Assembly: GCA_934569215.1 (NCBI GenBank)
Contig: CAKTKF010000002.1
Location: 1-20,967 of the forward strand
DNA length: 20,967 nt
Direction: 5' to 3'
DNA from: an uncultured Oscillospiraceae bacterium
GTDB taxonomy: Bacteria > Bacillota > Clostridia > Oscillospirales > Oscillospiraceae
In this document: piece by piece, positions 1 to 8,161 of the stretch
How positions within the stretch are numbered: the first letter of the stretch is position 1
Layout: each line of letters begins with the position of its first letter
Notes under the pieces: generated by a model
The model's database searches: none
Told to the model about the DNA's origin: nothing
What the model saw: the letters and a program-made list of their open reading frames with translations, nothing else
Made by a program: the position numbers and the translations under genes

Positions 1-1774
1 TGAGGCACTTTGCCCCGGAACCGATCAAATCTTCCCGGTGCGCCTTCACCAGCGCTTCCCGCACGAGGGCGTAGTTTTTCGGGTCGCGGTACTGAATCAG
101 CGCCCGCTGCATGGCTTTTTCGTGGGGGTCGGTGGGGACGTAGACCCGCTCCATGGTGCGGGGGTCGAGGCCGGTGCAGTACATGACGGTGGACAGCGTG
201 GAGGGGGTGGGGTAAAAGTCCTGCACCTGCTCCGGGTTGTAGCCCATGTCCCGGATGTACTCGGCCAGCTCCACGGCCTCCTTGAGGGTAGAGCCGGGGT
301 GGCTGGACATGAGGTAGGGGACAAGGTATTGGTTCATATTGTACTGCCGGTTCAGAGCGAAATATTTTTCCACAAACTGATTGTACACCGCGTTCCGGGG
401 CTTGCCCATCCGGGCGAGAACCGCGTCGGATACATGCTCCGGGGCGACCTTCAGCTGGCCGGAAATGTGGTACTGCACCAGCTCCCGGAAAAAGGTGTCC
501 TTCTTGTCTGCCAGCAGATAATCGAAGCGAATGCCGCTGCGGACGAAGACCTTTTTGACGCCGGGGAGCTTCCGCAGCTTGCGAAGCAATGCGACATAGT
601 CCGAGTGGTCGGCGTTCATGTTCTTGCAGGGGGTGGGGTAAAGGCACTGCCGCCCGCCGCAGGCACCCTTAGATAGCTGCTTTTCACAGGCCGGGTGGCG
701 GAAATTGGCGGTGGGGCCGCCGACGTCGTGGATGTAGCCCTTGAAATCCCCGTCCTTCACCATGATTTCCGCTTCCCGGAGGATGGATTCGTGGCTTCGG
801 GTCTGGACGATCCGCCCCTGATGGAAGGTCAGGGCGCAGAAGGAGCAGGCGCCGAAGCAGCCCCGGTTGGACACCAGACTGAACTTGACCTCTTCGATGG
901 CGGGGACGCCCCCCGCCTTTTCGTAGCTGGGGTGGTAGGCGCGCATGTAGGGAAGGTCGTATACCGCGTCCATTTCCGCCGTGGTCAGGGGCTTCTGGGG
1001 CGGATTCTGCACCACGAAGAAATTGTCGTAAGGCTCCGCCAGCCGCTTGGCGGTGAAGGGGTCGCAGTTGGCGTACTGGATTTTGAAGCTCTCGGCGTAT
1101 TTGCGCCGGTCGGCCTTGATCTCGGCGAAGGAGGGCAGGGTGATAGTGGGCAGACTGTCGTCCGGCTCCCTGGTTTTGAACACCGTGCCGTCGATGTAGG
1201 TGATGTCCTTCACGTCCAGCCCGGAATTCAGGGCGTCGGCCACTTCTACAATGGTCTTTTCTCCCATGCCGTACATGAGCAGGTCTGCCTGGCTGTCAAG
1301 CAGAATGGAGCGCTTCATGGTGTCCGACCAGTAGTCGTAATGCCCCAGCCGGCGCAGACTCGCCTCAATGCCGCCGATGAGGATGGGAACGTCCTTGTAG
1401 GTCTGGCGGATGAGGTTGCAGTAGACCGTAGTGGCGTAGTCCGGACGCTTGCCCATGACGCCGCCGGGGGTGAAGGCATCGGTTTTCCGGCGGTGCTTGG
1501 TGACGGAATAGTGGTTGACCATGGAGTCCATATTGCCGCCGGAGACCAGAAAGCCCAGCCGGGGACGGCCGAAAACGTCGATGGATTTGGGATTTTTCCA
1601 ATCCGGCTGAGAGATGATGCCCACATTGTAGCCGTGGCTTTCCAGAACCCGGCTGATGATGGCGTGGCCGAAGGACGGGTGATCGACGTAGGCGTCGCCG
1701 ATGATGTACACAAAATCGCAGACGTCCCACCCGCGGTCGAGCATTTCCCGTCTGGTAATGGGCAGAAATTCCAT
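1..1774 (-). CDS. YgiQ family radical SAM protein (UPF0313), C-terminus outside window
   Basis: The minus-strand frame is open from ATG at 1774 to the left edge (591 codons seen, no stop), so the gene is partial. The start has AGGAGG at 1786-1781, six bases from ATG. The protein begins MEFLPITRREMLDRGWDVCD, typical of the family. The radical SAM 4Fe-4S ligands are Cys306, Cys310 and Cys313 in RGCFGACSFC. A second cysteine-rich segment (CGGRQCLYPTPC, about residue 375) and the late motif DLIGSGAKCL also match YgiQ proteins. The enzyme should cleave SAM in the cytoplasm; the family's substrate is not known to me. It is transcribed alone from its own promoter, downstream of the sigma/anti-sigma pair. 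Codon use matches its neighbours. Family confidence is high, function unknown. Confidence 0.93.
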   Translation of the reverse strand, partial: MEFLPITRREMLDRGWDVCDFVYIIGDAYVDHPSFGHAIISRVLESHGYNVGIISQPDWKNPKSIDVFGRPRLGFLVSGGNMDSMVNHYSVTKHRRKTDAFTPGGVMGKRPDYATTVYCNLIRQTYKDVPILIGGIEASLRRLGHYDYWSDTMKRSILLDSQADLLMYGMGEKTIVEVADALNSGLDVKDITYIDGTVFKTREPDDSLPTITLPSFAEIKADRRKYAESFKIQYANCDPFTAKRLAEPYDNFFVVQNPPQKPLTTAEMDAVYDLPYMRAYHPSYEKAGGVPAIEEVKFSLVSNRGCFGACSFCALTFHQGRIVQTRSHESILREAEIMVKDGDFKGYIHDVGGPTANFRHPACEKQLSKGACGGRQCLYPTPCKNMNADHSDYVALLRKLRKLPGVKKVFVRSGIRFDYLLADKKDTFFRELVQYHISGQLKVAPEHVSDAVLARMGKPRNAVYNQFVEKYFALNRQYNMNQYLVPYLMSSHPGSTLKEAVELAEYIRDMGYNPEQVQDFYPTPSTLSTVMYCTGLDPRTMERVYVPTDPHEKAMQRALIQYRDPKNYALVREALVKAHREDLIGSGAKCL

Positions 1775-1803
1775 ATACTGCCTCCTGAAAGTACGTTTCT
1801 TAC

Positions 1804-1833
1804 AGTATAGCAGACTTTTGGGAGAAAGGGAAG
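1804..1833 (-). promoter_or_regulatory. Promoter for the ygiQ-like gene
   Basis: On the minus strand a -10 box TATACT lies at 1809-1804, about 30 bases upstream of the start codon. The -35 region (TTCCCT at 17 bp spacing) is weak. The -10 is convincing and the rest is inference. Confidence 0.5.
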
Positions 1834-1862
1834 TGGAAAAACCGTCCCGGAAAGAAGCGGAT

Positions 1863-1902
1863 GCGGGGCAGCCTGCCGGAATTGCAGACCGCCCCGCTTT
1901 TT
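1863..1902. terminator. Hairpin downstream of the anti-sigma-like gene
   Basis: Arms GCGGGGC (1863-1869) and GCCCCGC (1891-1897) form a 7-bp GC stem, extended inward with two mismatches. The T-run (1898-1902) follows the stem on the plus strand. On the minus strand, the direction of the flanking genes, there is an A-run before the stem and no good U-tract after it. It sits 14 bases after the second stop of the anti-sigma-like frame and before the ygiQ promoter, so a terminator role is likely, but its best orientation is opposite to the genes. Confidence 0.5.
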
Positions 1903-1910
1903 GCGTTGCT

Positions 1911-2096
1911 TTATTGTTTAGGAACGGGCAGCTTTGTGCCGTCGGGGAGGAGAACGTAGTCTATCTGCGCAAGATCAATGGCGCTGCTGAATTTGTAAAG
2001 CCTGAAGGAGAAAACCGGGAATTCCATGACAGGCTTCGTTCCGTCCAGCGACACACCCAGACCGGCTTTCATGAGGATGGGGCGGGCAAGTTCCCG
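1911..2096 (-). pseudogene. Untranslated C-terminal remnant of the anti-sigma-like gene
   Basis: Directly after the TAG at 2099-2097 the same frame continues for 61 sense codons and stops at TAA 1913-1911. The remnant begins RELARPILMKAGLGVSLDGT and ends YVLLPDGTKLPVPKQ. It reads as ordinary protein, with alternating hydrophobic strands as in the preceding beta-rich domain, and no other frameshift or stop occurs. The simplest reading is that one nonsense change (for example TCG to TAG) cut about 60 residues off a protein of about 545 residues. A sequencing error is the main alternative. Confidence 0.7.
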
Positions 2097-3548
2097 CTAG
2101 TCGCCGCTGTCCTCTCCAAAGACGATAGGAAACAGCCATTCCCCCTCGGCCAGAGTGGTGTCAGTCGGATAGCCGACCTCCGACGAATCCCATCGGGTAC
2201 AAATCAGGTCAATCAGATGCAGGTTCCAGGTGCTCCCGGCGGCAAAGGGCGCATCGATACCCTCTGCGGGAATGGATTGGGTCAGAAGAATGGTCGCGGT
2301 GTTGGCTTTCCCGTCACCGTCGTCCACGGTTGAGATGCCTCTCATCATGCTTAAAGGTGGAGCAGAACCGTCGGCGGGGACAAAGTGATCTCCATAATTG
2401 CCGAAGAGCAAATGATCCTCCGGGGTAAAAACGATATCCTCCGGGGCAGTGACGCCAATGAGGATTTCCGCCACGTAGCCGTCGGTTTCCACGGATTTCA
2501 CTTCCAGCGTATAGCCGTCCTGAGTCGCTTTATTGGGGATTTCCGCCTGAGCGTCCACATCCGCCTGCGTAGGAATATTGGGATGAATGGCAAAGTCGAT
2601 AGAGTCTGCTACCAACTCCAGCTGCCTGTCCGTCAGGTGCAGATAGCTGGCGGAAAAAACACCGGCATCCTCCTCGCTAAGAAATTCAGGGTTTACATCC
2701 AGCGCCAGACTCATCAGGGCTTCTCCCCGGTCGCAGAGAATATACCCCCCCTCCTGACTGGGAGATGTCAGAATCAAGACATTGCTGCCGGAGGAAGTCG
2801 TATAATTTCGCTCCACCCAATCGCCGCTGTCATCGAGGGTTATGTAGTCCTGACTGAAACAGTCCTGCCGGTTCCAGCGCAGGAATCCCGTGGTATTGCA
2901 CATCTCGTAGCCCGCATCCTCCGGGAAGCGGAAGTCGATATACAGAGAAAAGTTTCCGGTGTCGTAGCATTCACCGCCTGTGATATCCGCGCTGACATCC
3001 GGATTGTCCCGCGCGAACCGCTCCACACCCAGCGCGTCGCACATGTTCCGGGTGGTGCGGAATTTCAGGCGCTGTCCCTCCGGCTTCAGGCCGTATTGTT
3101 CCGCCAGCTCCTTCGCCTTGGCGTCCATGGCGCTGCGGTAGTCTGTCCCGCTGTCGTCCACGGACACGCTTGCCCGGAATTCCGTCTCGTAAGCGTAAAA
3201 ATCCGCACACGCCTTATAGGCATTGGAGCCTTTCAGACCGGCCAGAGTCAGAGCGGTGGTGTTGACGGTGTGAGGGTCTTCCACATATACTCCGTCCACC
3301 ACGGAATAATCCCGCTGTGCCGTTCCCGTTCCGATTTTTACGTTTTCCAGTTTCAGCACGTAGACAACGGCGCACCCCACCAGCAGAAGCAGCAGCGCGA
3401 TCAGCGCCGCAATCAGCAGGGGACGGCGGATGGGACGGCGCGTCTTCCCGCTCCCTTGATTCTGGGCGGGGAACTGTCCGGTTTCCGCGTTTTCAATGAG
3501 ATCGTCGCCGATATACTGTAGACCCCGAAAAATATCCTTTCCGTTCAT
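2097..3548 (-). CDS. Single-pass membrane protein coupled to ECF sigma factor (putative anti-sigma, DUF4179-like), truncated by TAG
   Basis: 483 residues from ATG 3548, whose ATGA overlaps the stop of the sigma gene, indicating translational coupling. This start is preferred over longer upstream frames that run inside the sigma gene. The layout is a short cytoplasmic segment (MNGKDIFRGLQYIGDDLIEN, residues 1-20), a basic stretch RRPIRRP, one transmembrane helix (about 43-66), then a large extracytoplasmic beta-rich region. In this arrangement the cytoplasmic tip is expected to bind the sigma factor and the outer part to sense envelope conditions; this is inference from family and context. The gene ends at TAG 2097-2099 although the frame stays open for 61 more codons. 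I recognise the architecture, not the exact family of the outer domain. Confidence 0.8.
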   Translation of the reverse strand: MNGKDIFRGLQYIGDDLIENAETGQFPAQNQGSGKTRRPIRRPLLIAALIALLLLLVGCAVVYVLKLENVKIGTGTAQRDYSVVDGVYVEDPHTVNTTALTLAGLKGSNAYKACADFYAYETEFRASVSVDDSGTDYRSAMDAKAKELAEQYGLKPEGQRLKFRTTRNMCDALGVERFARDNPDVSADITGGECYDTGNFSLYIDFRFPEDAGYEMCNTTGFLRWNRQDCFSQDYITLDDSGDWVERNYTTSSGSNVLILTSPSQEGGYILCDRGEALMSLALDVNPEFLSEEDAGVFSASYLHLTDRQLELVADSIDFAIHPNIPTQADVDAQAEIPNKATQDGYTLEVKSVETDGYVAEILIGVTAPEDIVFTPEDHLLFGNYGDHFVPADGSAPPLSMMRGISTVDDGDGKANTATILLTQSIPAEGIDAPFAAGSTWNLHLIDLICTRWDSSEVGYPTDTTLAEGEWLFPIVFGEDSGD

Positions 3549-4099
3549 ACGCGAATGCCCTCCTTTGCAAGATATGCCGAAAGCTTTTGCTTCGTCCGGT
3601 TCAGCCGCATTTGTACGGCGCTTTCGCTGATGCCGTACCGGGCGGCAATCTCCGCGATGGTATCCACGTACCAGTACCGGCGGAGAAAGACCATCTGATT
3701 GTCCGGGGTCAGGGTTCGGAGAAATGCGTCCAGAAGCTGTCCCAGCTCCCGGGCGTCTGCGGCGCTGTCCCGGTAGGTATCCGGAATGCAGTTTTCCATT
3801 TCCTGGGTCAGGGTCACGACCTCCGCCTTCCGCTTCTGGGCGTTCTTCCAGACCACCTTTTTCAGGGCGAAATTCCGGCAGATTTTGGCGATGTACGCGA
3901 AGAAATGCTCCGGACGCTTTGGCGGGATCGTGTTCCACGCTTTCAGGTAGGTATCGCTGACGCTTTCCTCCGCGTCCTGACCGTTTTCCACGATCCGGTC
4001 TGCCAGATGATACAGCCGTCGCCCGTAGGCGGCATCGGTATGCCGGATGGCGTCCTCATTTCTGGCGAAGAACATATCTATGATTTTGCCGTCATCCAT
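3545..4099 (-). CDS. ECF-type RNA polymerase sigma-70 family factor
   Basis: 184 residues, normal for an ECF sigma factor. Region 2 spans about residues 8-80, with the DAEESVSDTYLKAWNTI helix typical of promoter -10 recognition. Region 4 spans about 118-178, with the helix-turn-helix TIAEIAARYGISESAVQMRL that would read the -35. The start ATG 4099 has GAGGTGA six bases upstream. The TGA stop overlaps the ATG of the next gene by four bases, so the two are co-translated and the downstream membrane protein is the likely anti-sigma. Autoregulation is common for such pairs, but I found no convincing promoter in 4100-4168. The target regulon is unknown. Confidence 0.92.
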   Translation of the reverse strand: MDDGKIIDMFFARNEDAIRHTDAAYGRRLYHLADRIVENGQDAEESVSDTYLKAWNTIPPKRPEHFFAYIAKICRNFALKKVVWKNAQKRKAEVVTLTQEMENCIPDTYRDSAADARELGQLLDAFLRTLTPDNQMVFLRRYWYVDTIAEIAARYGISESAVQMRLNRTKQKLSAYLAKEGIRV

Positions 4100-4167
4100 G
4101 TTTGGTCACCTCACTTGTAGTTTGTCCTTCACCCCTATAGATCGATTTTGCACGCAAAACCTCACGC

Positions 4168-4191
4168 ATTTTTCAAAAAATTTTGAAAAAT
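4168..4191. repeat. AT-rich inverted repeat upstream of the sigma operon
   Basis: Perfect 11-bp arms ATTTTTCAAAA (4168-4178) and TTTTGAAAAAT (4181-4191) with a two-base centre. It overlaps the U-tract of the DUF896 terminator and lies about 70-90 bases upstream of the sigma factor start. It could be an operator or simply the tail of the terminator. Confidence 0.5.
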
Positions 4192-4211
4192 GGCGTGGCC
4201 GAAGCCACGCC
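4185..4211 (-). terminator. Rho-independent terminator after the DUF896 gene
   Basis: On the minus strand an 8-bp perfect stem GGCGTGGC/GCCACGCC closes a TTCG loop and is followed by ATTTTTC. The stem begins three bases after the DUF896 stop codon. It ends the rqcP-DUF896 operon. Confidence 0.93.
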
Positions 4212-4213
4212 GC

Positions 4214-4420
4214 TCAGGACTTCTTTTCTACCTTCCGCTTGACACCGTCGGTGCCGATGATGTAGGTGTTTTCCAGCTGACCTACCAGATTGGCCTTGAC
4301 GGAATCGATGTAGATTCGCCGCAGTTTGTCCCGCTCCGTCAGTTCCTCGGGGGTCAAGCCCTCTGCTTTTGCTTTCTTTGCTAGAACGTTGATTCTGGCG
4401 ATCACTTCGTCCATTTTCAT
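4214..4420 (-). CDS. DUF896 domain-containing small protein (YnzC-like)
   Basis: 68 residues, the usual size for this family. The sequence MDEVIARINVLAKKAKAEGL followed by TPEELTERDKLRRIYIDSVK matches the DUF896 helical hairpin and its conserved RxxYID segment. The charged C-terminus (GVKRKVEKKS) is typical. The start may be ATG 4420 or the in-frame ATG 4414. A GTGAGG overlapping the stop of the upstream rqcP-like gene is the only ribosome binding site and is rather far away. The gene lies 15 bases downstream of rqcP and shares its transcript. Function is unknown; it is a cytoplasmic protein conserved in Firmicutes. Confidence 0.9.
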   Translation of the reverse strand: MKMDEVIARINVLAKKAKAEGLTPEELTERDKLRRIYIDSVKANLVGQLENTYIIGTDGVKRKVEKKS

Positions 4421-4435
4421 GTTTTTTGTAAAACC

Positions 4436-5221
4436 TCACACATACCGGTGGATGACCACCGAAATTCTGTTCTTTTTTGTCCGGCCGTTGATGGCCGCAA
4501 GCTTGATTTTTCCCAGCCCCCGGACGGAGATTTTCCCGCCCTCCGGGACGGGCTTGTCCGGTTTTTCGCAGGGTAGACCGTCAATGGCGGCTTTTCCGGC
4601 GGTTACGTACTGGGCGGCGAGACTCCGCCCGATGCGAAAGCCGGAGGATATGACGCTGTCCAGCCGTAACGATGCCAGCGTGTCCCGGATCTCCTTGATT
4701 TCCGGCTCCGGGATGTGGACGCCCGAAAGGGGAATTTGGCGCAAATGCAGCTTCGTCCGTCCGGCGGAGGTGAAGGTCTGCAATAAATAGGGGGCAATCT
4801 CCGCCGTGACAAAAAAGTCGCAGCTGCCCTTGTCCACGCAGATGTCGCCCACCGTCTCCCGGCCGACGCCCGCGCCCATCAGCGCCCCCAGAAAGTCCCG
4901 GTGGCTGGGGCTGTCCCCCTGAAAGAACGCGGCGCGCAGGCACACGCAGGGGCTGTCTTCGCCGTAGAGACTGGCTTCGTCCAGATAGTCCGGCAGGAAG
5001 ACCAGCATTTTTCGTTCCGCATCCTCGTAGCCGCCGAAAGCGTACAGCCCCTCCTGCTCGCCGAAGAGATATTTTGCCATTTCCAGCTCCCGGGGGGAGA
5101 GAAAGCAGGTGGCGGCGGGGATATTCTTCCGCATTCCCGCGTTCATTTTGTCCCAGAGCTTCGCCAGAAGCAGCCGATCCTCGGCGGACTGGGCGATTTT
5201 TTCAATGTTGCTTCGTTCCAT
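4436..5221 (-). CDS. rqcP: S4-domain RNA-binding protein, RqcP/YlmH homologue
   Basis: 261 residues, close to Bacillus subtilis YlmH. The start ATG 5221 is chosen because a promoter -10 lies just upstream (5242-5237); a longer frame to 5458 would cross both this promoter and the divergent one. Residues 1-180 form the YlmH-type N-terminal part (GVGRETVGDICVDKGSCDFF at about 118-137). Residues 185-245 are the S4 domain (SSGFRIGRSLAAQYVTAGKA, then GDK-like PEGGKISVRGLGKIKL). Known family role: it binds obstructed 50S subunits and supports RqcH in C-terminal alanine tailing during ribosome rescue. First gene of a two-gene operon with DUF896. Confidence 0.9.
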   Translation of the reverse strand: MERSNIEKIAQSAEDRLLLAKLWDKMNAGMRKNIPAATCFLSPRELEMAKYLFGEQEGLYAFGGYEDAERKMLVFLPDYLDEASLYGEDSPCVCLRAAFFQGDSPSHRDFLGALMGAGVGRETVGDICVDKGSCDFFVTAEIAPYLLQTFTSAGRTKLHLRQIPLSGVHIPEPEIKEIRDTLASLRLDSVISSGFRIGRSLAAQYVTAGKAAIDGLPCEKPDKPVPEGGKISVRGLGKIKLAAINGRTKKNRISVVIHRYV

Positions 5222-5236
5222 GCGATCACCAATGGT

Positions 5237-5265
5237 ACTATACCACAACTTTTGCCATGTGGAAA
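5237..5265 (-). promoter_or_regulatory. Promoter for rqcP-DUF896
   Basis: Minus strand -35 TTTCCA (5265-5260) and -10 TATAGT (5242-5237) with a 17-bp spacer, a good sigma-A match. The predicted transcript starts about ten bases before ATG 5221. Confidence 0.75.
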
Positions 5266-5275
5266 GAAGTTTTTC

Positions 5276-5304
5276 TTGTATGACGGCGGCGGGTAGAGTA
5301 TAAT
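5276..5304 (+). promoter_or_regulatory. Promoter for the FAD oxidoreductase operon
   Basis: -35 TTGTAT (5276-5281), 17-bp spacer, -10 TATAAT (5299-5304). It is divergent from the rqcP promoter, and the two -35 boxes are about 10 bases apart. Confidence 0.8.
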
Positions 5305-5342
5305 AGGGGAAAAGAACGCCCTCGGGCGGAAAGGAATCGGAC

Positions 5343-6557
5343 ATGGTGACAGGAATCATCGGCGCGGGGGCGTCGGGAATGGCGGCGGCGCTGGCTGCGG
5401 CGGAAAACGAAAGCGGGCAGGTCGTCCTCATGGAGCGGCAGGCGAGGGTCGGGCGCAAGCTTCAGGCCACCGGCAACGGGCGCTGCAATTTATCCAATCT
5501 CCACGGGGCGTCCGGCGGCTACCACGGGGAAAATCCGGGGTTTGCCGACTATGCGCTGGGGAAGTTCCCCCCCACGGCGGCGCTGGAGTGGTTCCGGAGT
5601 CTGGGGCTTCTCACCGTGGCGGAGGATTCCGGGCGGGTGTATCCCTATTCCGACCAGGCAAATTCCGTGGTGGATGTGCTGCGGTTTGCCCTGGAAAAGC
5701 CGAATATCACGGTAAAGTTGGGGTTTGAAGCGAAAAAAGTGAAGAAAACGGTTTCCGGCTTCCGCATCATTTCCGGGGACGAGACGGTGGAATGCGACCG
5801 GCTTATCGTCGCCTGCGGCGGCCTTGCAGGGACGAAGCTGGGGGGCAGCATGTCCGGCTATCAAATTCTGCGGAGCTTCGGCCACAGCTGCACCCGGCTT
5901 CGCCCGGCGCTGGTGCAGCTGAAAAGCAGCTGGAACGCGGCTGCGAGCCTGAAAGGCGTCCGCGCAAACTGCCATGCGGTCATCCTCCACGACGGAAAGC
6001 GGTTTTCCGAAAGCACGGGGGAGCTGCAATTTACCCAGTACGGTCTCAGCGGGCCGGTGATTTTTGAGGTGTCCCGGGATGTGTGTCAGGGCGGCGGCGA
6101 GTGGGTGTGCCAGTTGGATTTCCTGCCGGATATGTCGGAAGACACCCTGATATCTGAGCTAAAACGGCGCAGAAGCACCAATCTTCCCGTCTCGGAGCTG
6201 TTCACGGGAATCCTGCACAACCGCCTTGGCCGGGTGCTGACCCAGACGGCGGGGATTTCTCCCAGCGGCGCGGTTGCCGGCCTTTCCGACGAGGAGCTGC
6301 GTCAGGCCACCCACGGGGCGAAGGCGCTGAGCGTACATCTGACCGAGCCCATGGGCATGGACAGCGCCCAGGTGACGGCGGGGGGCATCCTCACGTCGGA
6401 ATTTGACGAAACGACCATGGAAAGCCGTCTTGTTCCGGGGCTTTACGCCTGCGGAGAGGTCTTAGATATTGACGGGGACTGCGGCGGCTACAATTTACAG
6501 TGGGCGTGGAGCTCCGGCCGTCTGGCCGGGCAGAGCGCCGGGAGGAGCGACACATGA
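5343..6557 (+). CDS. NAD(P)/FAD-dependent oxidoreductase, HI0933/YhiN family
   Basis: 404 residues, full length. The N-terminal dinucleotide fold shows G7-x-G9-x-x-G12 and the family motif VGRKLQATGNGRCNLSN (about 36-52). A second FAD-contacting motif near the C-terminus (GLYACGEVLDIDGDCGGYNL, then WAWSSGRLAG) is diagnostic. It is often labelled aminoacetone oxidase family; the physiological substrate is not established. AAAGGA stands about nine bases before ATG 5343. The stop overlaps the next start by four bases (ATGA), so it is co-translated with a second flavoprotein. Cytoplasmic. Confidence 0.93.
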   Translation: MVTGIIGAGASGMAAALAAAENESGQVVLMERQARVGRKLQATGNGRCNLSNLHGASGGYHGENPGFADYALGKFPPTAALEWFRSLGLLTVAEDSGRVYPYSDQANSVVDVLRFALEKPNITVKLGFEAKKVKKTVSGFRIISGDETVECDRLIVACGGLAGTKLGGSMSGYQILRSFGHSCTRLRPALVQLKSSWNAAASLKGVRANCHAVILHDGKRFSESTGELQFTQYGLSGPVIFEVSRDVCQGGGEWVCQLDFLPDMSEDTLISELKRRRSTNLPVSELFTGILHNRLGRVLTQTAGISPSGAVAGLSDEELRQATHGAKALSVHLTEPMGMDSAQVTAGGILTSEFDETTMESRLVPGLYACGEVLDIDGDCGGYNLQWAWSSGRLAGQSAGRSDT

Positions 6558-8161
6558 TCCGTTTAAGCGATATTTCCCTGCCGCCGGAACACAGCGCCCA
6601 CCAGCTGCCCTTTGAGGCGGCGCGGATGCTGCGGATCCCCAACTCCAAAATCCGGGGCGTGCGAATCGTCCGGCGGAGTGTGGACGCCCGGAAAAAGCCC
6701 AACGTGCGCATTATTTACACCATCGACGTGACGGTGGACGGCAGCGAGAAGAAAATATTGAAGCAAAGCGGCTGCAAGCGGGCGTCCATCGCCCCGGCGA
6801 CCCGCTACCGCCCGCCGAAGTCCGCCGGTTCGCCGGAAAAACGGCCGGTGGTGGTGGGCTTCGGCCCCGGGGGGATGTTTGCCGCGCTGATTCTGGCGCT
6901 GGCGGGCTGGAAGCCGCTGGTGCTGGAACGGGGAGAGGACGCCGCGTCCCGCCACGCCAAGGTAGAAAAATTCTTCCAAACGGGGGAGCTGGACACGAAA
7001 AGCAACGTCCAGTTCGGCGAGGGCGGCGCGGGGACGTTTTCCGACGGCAAGCTGAACACCGGGGTCAACAATCCCAGAATCGGCTGGATTCTGGAACAGT
7101 TCGTGGCGGCGGGGGCGAGGGAGGACATCCTCTACGACGCCAAGCCCCACGTCGGCACCGATGTACTGCTGACCGTGGTGCAGAATCTGCGCAAACGTAT
7201 CATCGCCCTGGGGGGCGAGGTGCGGTTCAACACCCAGGTCACCGGACTGTGTACGGAAAACGGCCGCCTGACCGGGCTGAAAATCGCCGACGGGGCGGTG
7301 ATCCCCTGCGACCGGGCGGTGCTGGCCATCGGACACAGCGCCCGGGATACCTTTGAAATGCTGGACGCTTCCGGCGTTCCCATGGAGCCGAAGCCCTTCG
7401 CCATGGGCGTGCGCATTGAGCACCGGCAGCGGGACATTGATACAGCCCAGTACGGCGGCGAAAATCCCGCGCTGCCCCCGGCGGATTATAAGCTGGTTGA
7501 GCACCTGGACGGGGAAACGGTGTACACCTTCTGCATGTGTCCGGGCGGGTACGTAGTGGCGGCGGCCAGCGAGGAAGGCCGGGTGGTCACCAACGGCATG
7601 AGCTATGCCGACCGGGACGGAGAAAACGCCAACGCGGCGCTGCTGGTGACGGTGAATCCCGCCGATTTCCCCTACGAAGGTGTTCTCGGCGGGATGCGCT
7701 GGCAGCGGGAGATCGAGGAAAACGCCTACCGCGTCAGCGGCAGCTACCGCGCCCCGGCGCAGAAGGTGGGAGATTTTCTTGCCGGAAGACCAAGTGACGG
7801 AGCGGGGCGGGTAACGCCGACCTACCGCCCGGGGGTGGCCTGGTGCGACCTGCACGATGTGCTTCCTGAGAAAATCACCGACGCCATTGCCCGGGCGCTG
7901 CCCCGGCTGGACGGGAAACTGAAGGGTTTTGCAGACCCGGACGCGGTGATGACCGCGCCGGAGACCCGCAGTTCCTCTCCGGTGCGGATCGTCCGGGATT
8001 CGTCCCGGCAGTCCTCCCTTCGGGGGCTGTACCCCACGGGAGAGGGAGCGGGCTACGCCGGGGGCATCATGTCCGCGGCCATCGACGGCATCATGACGGC
8101 GGAAGCGATCATTATGGAGGAAAGCTATGAACGAGAAACAGATCAACAAATGGCTCCGTAA
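6554..8161 (+). CDS. FAD-dependent oxidoreductase, COG2509-type dehydrogenase
   Basis: 535 residues from ATG 6554, chosen for its ATGA overlap with the preceding gene; a longer frame from 6500 lies inside that gene. An N-terminal 90-residue domain (MIRLSDISLPPEHSAHQLPF, with basic RVIIR-like strands) precedes the FAD fold with GFGPGG at 102-107 and VLERG at about 123-127. The long conserved motif VQFGEGGAGTFSDGKLNTG (152-170) and the C-terminal GLYPTGEGAGYAGGIMSAA are hallmarks of this family. Probably a cytoplasmic oxidoreductase; the substrate is unknown. It overlaps the following protease gene by 35 bases, so the three genes form one unit. Confidence 0.92.
   Translation: MIRLSDISLPPEHSAHQLPFEAARMLRIPNSKIRGVRIVRRSVDARKKPNVRIIYTIDVTVDGSEKKILKQSGCKRASIAPATRYRPPKSAGSPEKRPVVVGFGPGGMFAALILALAGWKPLVLERGEDAASRHAKVEKFFQTGELDTKSNVQFGEGGAGTFSDGKLNTGVNNPRIGWILEQFVAAGAREDILYDAKPHVGTDVLLTVVQNLRKRIIALGGEVRFNTQVTGLCTENGRLTGLKIADGAVIPCDRAVLAIGHSARDTFEMLDASGVPMEPKPFAMGVRIEHRQRDIDTAQYGGENPALPPADYKLVEHLDGETVYTFCMCPGGYVVAAASEEGRVVTNGMSYADRDGENANAALLVTVNPADFPYEGVLGGMRWQREIEENAYRVSGSYRAPAQKVGDFLAGRPSDGAGRVTPTYRPGVAWCDLHDVLPEKITDAIARALPRLDGKLKGFADPDAVMTAPETRSSSPVRIVRDSSRQSSLRGLYPTGEGAGYAGGIMSAAIDGIMTAEAIIMEESYERETDQQMAP

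Noticed and set aside
695..1810. Long plus-strand ORF (371 aa) over the ygiQ-like gene
   Set aside because: It is antisense to a clearly conserved radical SAM protein and its translation shows no family features; GC-rich third positions create such frames.
2097..2099. Recoding of the TAG as pyrrolysine or suppression
   Set aside because: Another gene here (the 49-aa ORF) uses TAG as its only stop, no recoding element is visible, and a simple nonsense change explains it.
5222..5458. N-terminal extension of the RqcP/YlmH homologue to 340 aa
   Set aside because: It would cross its own promoter and the divergent promoter, and antisense part of the flavoprotein gene; ATG 5221 gives the family length.
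6563..8149. 528-aa minus-strand ORF opposite the COG2509 oxidoreductase
   Set aside because: The plus-strand frame has full flavoprotein motifs and operon overlaps; the minus frame is rich in His, Arg, Pro and Gly, as shadow frames are.
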